In this document: positions 60,619-64,000 of the stretch, in pieces
Numbering within the stretch: the first letter of the stretch is position 1
Layout: each line of letters opens with the position of its first letter
Assembly: GCA_900469615.1 (NCBI GenBank)
Contig: UBYA01000016.1
Span: 104,560-168,559, forward strand
Reading direction: 5' to 3'
Origin: Hyphomicrobiales bacterium
GTDB taxonomy: Bacteria > Pseudomonadota > Alphaproteobacteria > Rhizobiales > Rhizobiaceae
Length of the DNA: 64,000 nucleotides
Translations under genes and position numbers: made by a program
The notes under the pieces: model-generated
Databases searched by the model: none
The model's input: the letters and a program-made list of their open reading frames with translations, nothing else
Told to the model about the DNA's origin: nothing

Positions 60619-63234
60619 CTATTTCATAGTCGCAAGTCTACCATTCGGCTCGCGCCCCTCTTTCGCACCATACTCGATATAGTGTTGCATAGGATCCATC
60701 GCTGAGTTTGCCACGTCTTCATACCGACCGAGATACCATTCAGCTTCGAATACACCCGACCGCCGTAGCAATTCCATCTTCCTTTTTAAGCGCTGCTTAG
60801 CTGGTAATAGACTCCAAAACCTAGACAATTCAATCATCTGGAGGATCGAGCGCCCCAGCTCCAGTCCTGCAAGGGACGCAAAACCCGATATTTCGCTTCC
60901 TGACTTGTCCGGGCTGTGGCCTAATCGTTGCAGGGCTTCCCTGGCCTCTTCTTTCGCGCGCTCTACTGCGGCAAATCGATTCGCCAAAGTTGCCTCTGTT
61001 TCGGCTAAGAGTTGACTCAGCATTGCGATCTCGTCAGAACGCTGCTTGAGGATACTCTCGCTTTCACCCTTTATCTTTTTCAATTCCTCGACGTGAGCTT
61101 TCCGGAGTTCATCTAATCGCGCTTCGTTCTCGCTCGCGGCTTTTCGAAGTTCCTCAGCATGCGCCTTACGTTCGGAGGGATTTGTCGCCATTGCCTCTGC
61201 CTCAGCTAGAAGGCGGGTCAACATTACGATCTCGTCAGAACGCTGCTTGAGGATACCCTCGCTTTCACCCTTTATCTTTTTCAATTCCTCGGTGTGAGCT
61301 TTCCGGAGTCCATCTAATTGCGCTTCGTTCTCACTCGCGGCTTTTCGAAGTTCCTCAGCATGCGCCTCACGTTCGGAAGAATACGCCTTCCGCAACGTCA
61401 CCCACCCGTCCTCTGCTTCGTGGAGCCGTTTGTCGTAACGTTCCTCCATCGTAGCGACGGCAACCTGCCGCTCCTTGACGTCTGACATAAGCAGTAAAAT
61501 ATGTTCCTTGAATGCCGCAACGAGCTTTTCCTGATCAGCGAACGAGCGATTCAAAAGGTCGAGGTCTCGGCGTGTGCTTGCCAATTCTTCAACGTATTGC
61601 TCAGTCTCATGTTGACGTTGAGCAAGCGCGCTCTGGGTCTCAGCTAACTTATGGCGGAGTTCTTCGTCCCGTTTGGCCGCAGCTCCAATCTCCTCCTCTT
61701 TGTCGCGGTGCAGTGCCTGAAGAGTATCGAGCTCTCGCTCCGACCGCACGACACTTTGCGATAGAACGGCGAGCTTGTCCTCAAGAAGTAGAATGCGCCG
61801 TTCGCGCTCCGCGGCGATAGCCTCCAACTCGCCCCGTCGCCACTCGGTGTCAGAGCGTAATTTCTCCATCGCCTCAAGTGCTTCGTTCGTACGGTCAACT
61901 TCGACTTGAAGCTCTTGAGTACGCCGCTCACTGTTCTGTAGATCGCGACGCATCTGCTCCGCCTCCTCCTCTCCAGCTCGCAGCAAAGCATCCTGCTGTT
62001 CCCGCAATTCGTGCAATCTCGCAGCGTGAGCATTTGCGGCATTCTGCGCGGCTGATGCCTCACGGACGTCCGAGGTGCGCTCTTCAAGTTCTGCTGCGAG
62101 CGCAACGGCCTTCTCTTCCGCCTGCCGCACCGCCAGCTGATATTCTAATACCTTCGCCTCTAATTGCTTAGCGTGTGCGGCCGATTGCTCGCTCGTGGTC
62201 AACATAACCTGAATTTCAGCTGTCTGTTTTTCCATGTCAGCGGCAAGCATATCAGCTCTCTCCTCCGCCTGCCGGACCGCCTGATGGTGTTTCGCCACCT
62301 CCGCCTCGGCCTGCTTTAAACGCTCATCCAATTGACTGCGCGCAGTTGTTGCCGCCTGAGCTTCAGCGAGGAGAGTCGCCGTCCTTTGCTCGGCCTGCCT
62401 TATTACTTCTTGGTATTTGGCCGTTTCCGCCTGAAACTCGCGCTTGACGTCAGCCAAAGTCTGATCAACTTTCTGAGAGTTATAGGCACTGAGGCATGCG
62501 CGTCCAAGACCTGAGAAAAGCGCGTGGAGATTACGCCGCTCCTGATCGCTTCGACCAGCATCGAACAGCCGCTGCATATTCTCTGTTTGCTCGGCACCAA
62601 CTCCAACTATCCCCAAGCCATGACCATGCGCGAACTCGAAGGTGGAATAGCTTTCTTTCAACTCCCCAAAAAGCCGAAAAACGCCGAAGTTAGCTTCCCT
62701 GACATTTGTATCATGGAACACCACAACACCACGCGGCGACATCTTGGGTAGCCAACTTTCGAAATCGTGCTGAACGGCTTCATAAGTGTGTAAACCGTCG
62801 ATGTGCAACAGATCTATACTACTATCGAGAAAATACTCTCTGGCATCATCGAAGCTGCATTTGCGGAGGGTCGAAAAATGGCGATATGTATTTTCATTAT
62901 ATTCTCGGACGGCCTGAAAAACTTCCGGGCCATATTCTCCTGCGTGCGCATCACCTGTCCAACTATCCACAGCGAAGGCTTTAGCGCCAGGTTCAAGCTT
63001 GTCTATTGCTTGACAAAAGGCGAAATATGATACGCCCCAATGCGTACCCAATTCGACAAAAAGAGAGGGGCGTAGCGCCTCGACCAACCAGAAAGCAAAA
63101 GGAACATGTTCAGTCCACGCAGAATGCGCTAAATAAGACGGGCGAGCATAAGCAAGACTGTCAAGCGAAACGATCTGATCTCGTGCACTCGCTGCAGTCG
63201 AGAGCGGCTTACTTTTCGGCAATGTCCGGACCAC
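60619..63234 (-). CDS. Methyltransferase with very long coiled coil, possible glycan chain-length ruler
   Basis: An 871-residue protein. Residues ~25-240 form a class I SAM methyltransferase (SLFVELGTHWGVSYFAF is the SAM loop; SIDLLHIDGLHTYEAVQHDF and GVVVFHDTNV are later blocks). Residues ~265-770 are an almost unbroken heptad coiled coil rich in Glu, Lys, Ala and Leu, including two near-identical 67-residue units. The end (~800-865) repeats the small module seen in the neighbouring GT (FEAEWYLGRYEDV...HYIEYGAKEGREPN). WbdD of E. coli O9a caps mannan chains and uses a coiled coil as a length ruler; the same design is plausible here. The start is GTG 63234 with AGGGAG upstream. Confidence 0.8.
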   Translation of the reverse strand: MVRTLPKSKPLSTAASARDQIVSLDSLAYARPSYLAHSAWTEHVPFAFWLVEALRPSLFVELGTHWGVSYFAFCQAIDKLEPGAKAFAVDSWTGDAHAGEYGPEVFQAVREYNENTYRHFSTLRKCSFDDAREYFLDSSIDLLHIDGLHTYEAVQHDFESWLPKMSPRGVVVFHDTNVREANFGVFRLFGELKESYSTFEFAHGHGLGIVGVGAEQTENMQRLFDAGRSDQERRNLHALFSGLGRACLSAYNSQKVDQTLADVKREFQAETAKYQEVIRQAEQRTATLLAEAQAATTARSQLDERLKQAEAEVAKHHQAVRQAEERADMLAADMEKQTAEIQVMLTTSEQSAAHAKQLEAKVLEYQLAVRQAEEKAVALAAELEERTSDVREASAAQNAANAHAARLHELREQQDALLRAGEEEAEQMRRDLQNSERRTQELQVEVDRTNEALEAMEKLRSDTEWRRGELEAIAAERERRILLLEDKLAVLSQSVVRSERELDTLQALHRDKEEEIGAAAKRDEELRHKLAETQSALAQRQHETEQYVEELASTRRDLDLLNRSFADQEKLVAAFKEHILLLMSDVKERQVAVATMEERYDKRLHEAEDGWVTLRKAYSSEREAHAEELRKAASENEAQLDGLRKAHTEELKKIKGESEGILKQRSDEIVMLTRLLAEAEAMATNPSERKAHAEELRKAASENEARLDELRKAHVEELKKIKGESESILKQRSDEIAMLSQLLAETEATLANRFAAVERAKEEAREALQRLGHSPDKSGSEISGFASLAGLELGRSILQMIELSRFWSLLPAKQRLKRKMELLRRSGVFEAEWYLGRYEDVANSAMDPMQHYIEYGAKEGREPNGRLATMK
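61026..61376 (-). repeat. Tandem repeat with 201-bp period inside the coiled-coil gene
   Basis: Copies at about 61026-61175 and 61227-61376 are nearly identical over 150 bp and lie 201 bp (67 codons) apart, so the frame is kept. They encode the SER-x-AHAEELRKAASENEA unit followed by KKIKGESE and LKQRSDEI. Recombination here would change coiled-coil length in 67-residue steps. Confidence 0.85.
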
Positions 63235-63526
63235 GTAGTATCACTCCCTTCTGTTCAAATCGGATATTCAATCTATAGAACATCATATTTTTATTGACAT
63301 AAACACGCACCGGTAATCTAAAATCAAGTGGAGACCTCGAAATACCGCCATACGTCGTGATTGTCGGGGCAGGCTGCTGCCTGTGGGAGACTTTAGCCTG
63401 TGATTCCATGCTTGGATTCTGTGGTGTGCCTGCTCGTTTTGGGGCTGATCTGAACCCTTCAAACTGGACCAGTTTTGGTTAGAGTTTTCCGGTGGATTTT
63501 CCTGGCTGGGAAAGGACCGGAAGACG

Positions 63527-63793
63527 ATGAAGGCATCGCAGTTTTCGGACGCACAGAAGGCATTCATTCTGAAGCAGGGTGATGACGGGGTTCCGGTCGC
63601 AGAGATCTGCCGGAAGGCGGGGATCAACCAGGCGACCTATTTCAACTGGAAGAAAAAATACGCCGGCATGTTGCCGCCGGAGATGAAGAAGCTGAAGCAG
63701 CTCGAGGATGAGAATTCGCGGCTGAAGAAGATTGTCGCGGACCTGACGCCCGACCGTGAGATGCTGCAGGACGTCATTGGCCGAAAGCTCTAA
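63527..63793 (+). CDS. IS3-family transposase OrfA (IS407 group)
   Basis: An 88-residue protein with helix-turn-helix (KASQFSDAQKAFILKQGDDG, VPVAEICRKAGINQATYFNW, KKKYAGMLPPE) and the zipper region MKKLKQLEDENSRLKKIVAD. The blocks are standard for IS407-type OrfA. It overlaps OrfB, which is read in another frame. Confidence 0.9.
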   Translation: MKASQFSDAQKAFILKQGDDGVPVAEICRKAGINQATYFNWKKKYAGMLPPEMKKLKQLEDENSRLKKIVADLTPDREMLQDVIGRKL

Positions 63794-64000
63794 GGCCTGC
63801 TCGCAAGCGGGAGATGGTGAAGGGTATATGCCGCGATTGGGCAATCTCGATCCGGCGTGCCTGTGGGGCGCTGAACTTCAATCGGTCCAGCTACCACTAC
63901 ACCTCTCGTCGTGCCGATCAGGCCGGTCTGGAACGTCGTATCCGTGAGATCTGTGAGACCCGTGTCCGCTACGGTTATCGGTAACCGCCCGATTGGCACC
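63790..64000 (+). pseudogene. IS3-family transposase OrfB, partial and probably broken
   Basis: The frame reads RPARKREMVKGICRDWAISI, RRACGALNFNRSSYHYTSRR and ICETRVRYGYR, the normal start of an IS407-type OrfB. A TAA follows at once, at about 63981, where relatives continue with a RVHVLL block. A frameshift or substitution is likely. The rest lies outside the window. Confidence 0.6.

Larger units (their letters stand above)
63446..64000 (+). mobile_element. IS3-family (IS407-like) element, cut by window edge
   Basis: The likely left end is TGATCTGAACCCTTCAAACT at 63446, about 80 bp before OrfA. Two overlapping frames follow. The 211 bp before it (63235-63445) hold the promoter of the leftward coiled-coil gene and no further gene. 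Confidence 0.7.

Noticed and set aside
1..64000. CRISPR arrays, rRNA and tRNA genes
   Set aside because: I looked for regular spaced repeats and for cloverleaf-like GGTTCRA blocks and found nothing convincing; a covariance-model scan would be decisive.

Overview
The window looks like chromosome or large-replicon DNA of a Rhizobium-type alphaproteobacterium (Rhizobiaceae). It is GC-rich, it carries a bcsN-type cellulose operon, several DUF982 proteins and a rhizobial-type flagellin, and three perfect TGA-N9-TCA sites that match the RirA iron-responsive (IRO) box of rhizobia.

Region 1 (1-22.4 kb) is a hydroxamate siderophore locus. A leftward operon (7626 down to the window edge) encodes an IucB/VbsA-type N-acyltransferase, a MATE exporter, a Cys/Met-type PLP enzyme, a LysA-like decarboxylase, a cytochrome P450 and a lipid A-type acyltransferase. 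A rightward series encodes a single-module C-A-T-TE NRPS, a lysine/ornithine N-monooxygenase, a phosphopantetheinyl transferase, an orphan ECF sigma factor (RpoI-like) and a FhuC-FhuD-FhuB importer. A convergent TonB-dependent receptor and a divergent siderophore esterase complete synthesis, export, uptake and iron release. The core resembles vicibactin genes (VbsS, VbsO, VbsA, RpoI); the PLP enzymes, P450 and acyltransferase do not fit that scheme.

Region 2 (22.5-31.7 kb) is a bcsN-bcsA-bcsB-bcsZ-bcsK cellulose operon, tightly packed with stop/start overlaps from bcsA onward. Region 3 (31.7-41.7 kb) is mixed: three DUF982 genes and a small unknown gene, a sugar-acid-like catabolic set (MFS, GntR, DapA-family lyase), an orphan long flagellin, a KTSC protein, a CodA-like deaminase and a small methyltransferase. 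Region 4 (42.0-48.9 kb) is a complete sugar-type operon: DapA-family aldolase, GntR regulator, Tat-exported binding protein, two permeases, ATPase and PfkB kinase.

Region 5 (48.9-64.0 kb) is an accessory island rich in decayed mobile DNA. It holds a broken IS630, an IS66 transposase remnant apparently split by a serine-recombinase/DUF5372 unit, an IS481 split by an IS3 element, and a partial IS3 at the right edge. Between these, in visibly AT-richer DNA, lie a Tat-exported tail-spike-like protein with an S74 chaperone domain, and three surface-glycan genes: a GT2, a GT2-RgpF fusion and a methyltransferase with a very long coiled coil. The last may be a WbdD-like chain-length ruler and is the most intriguing single protein here.
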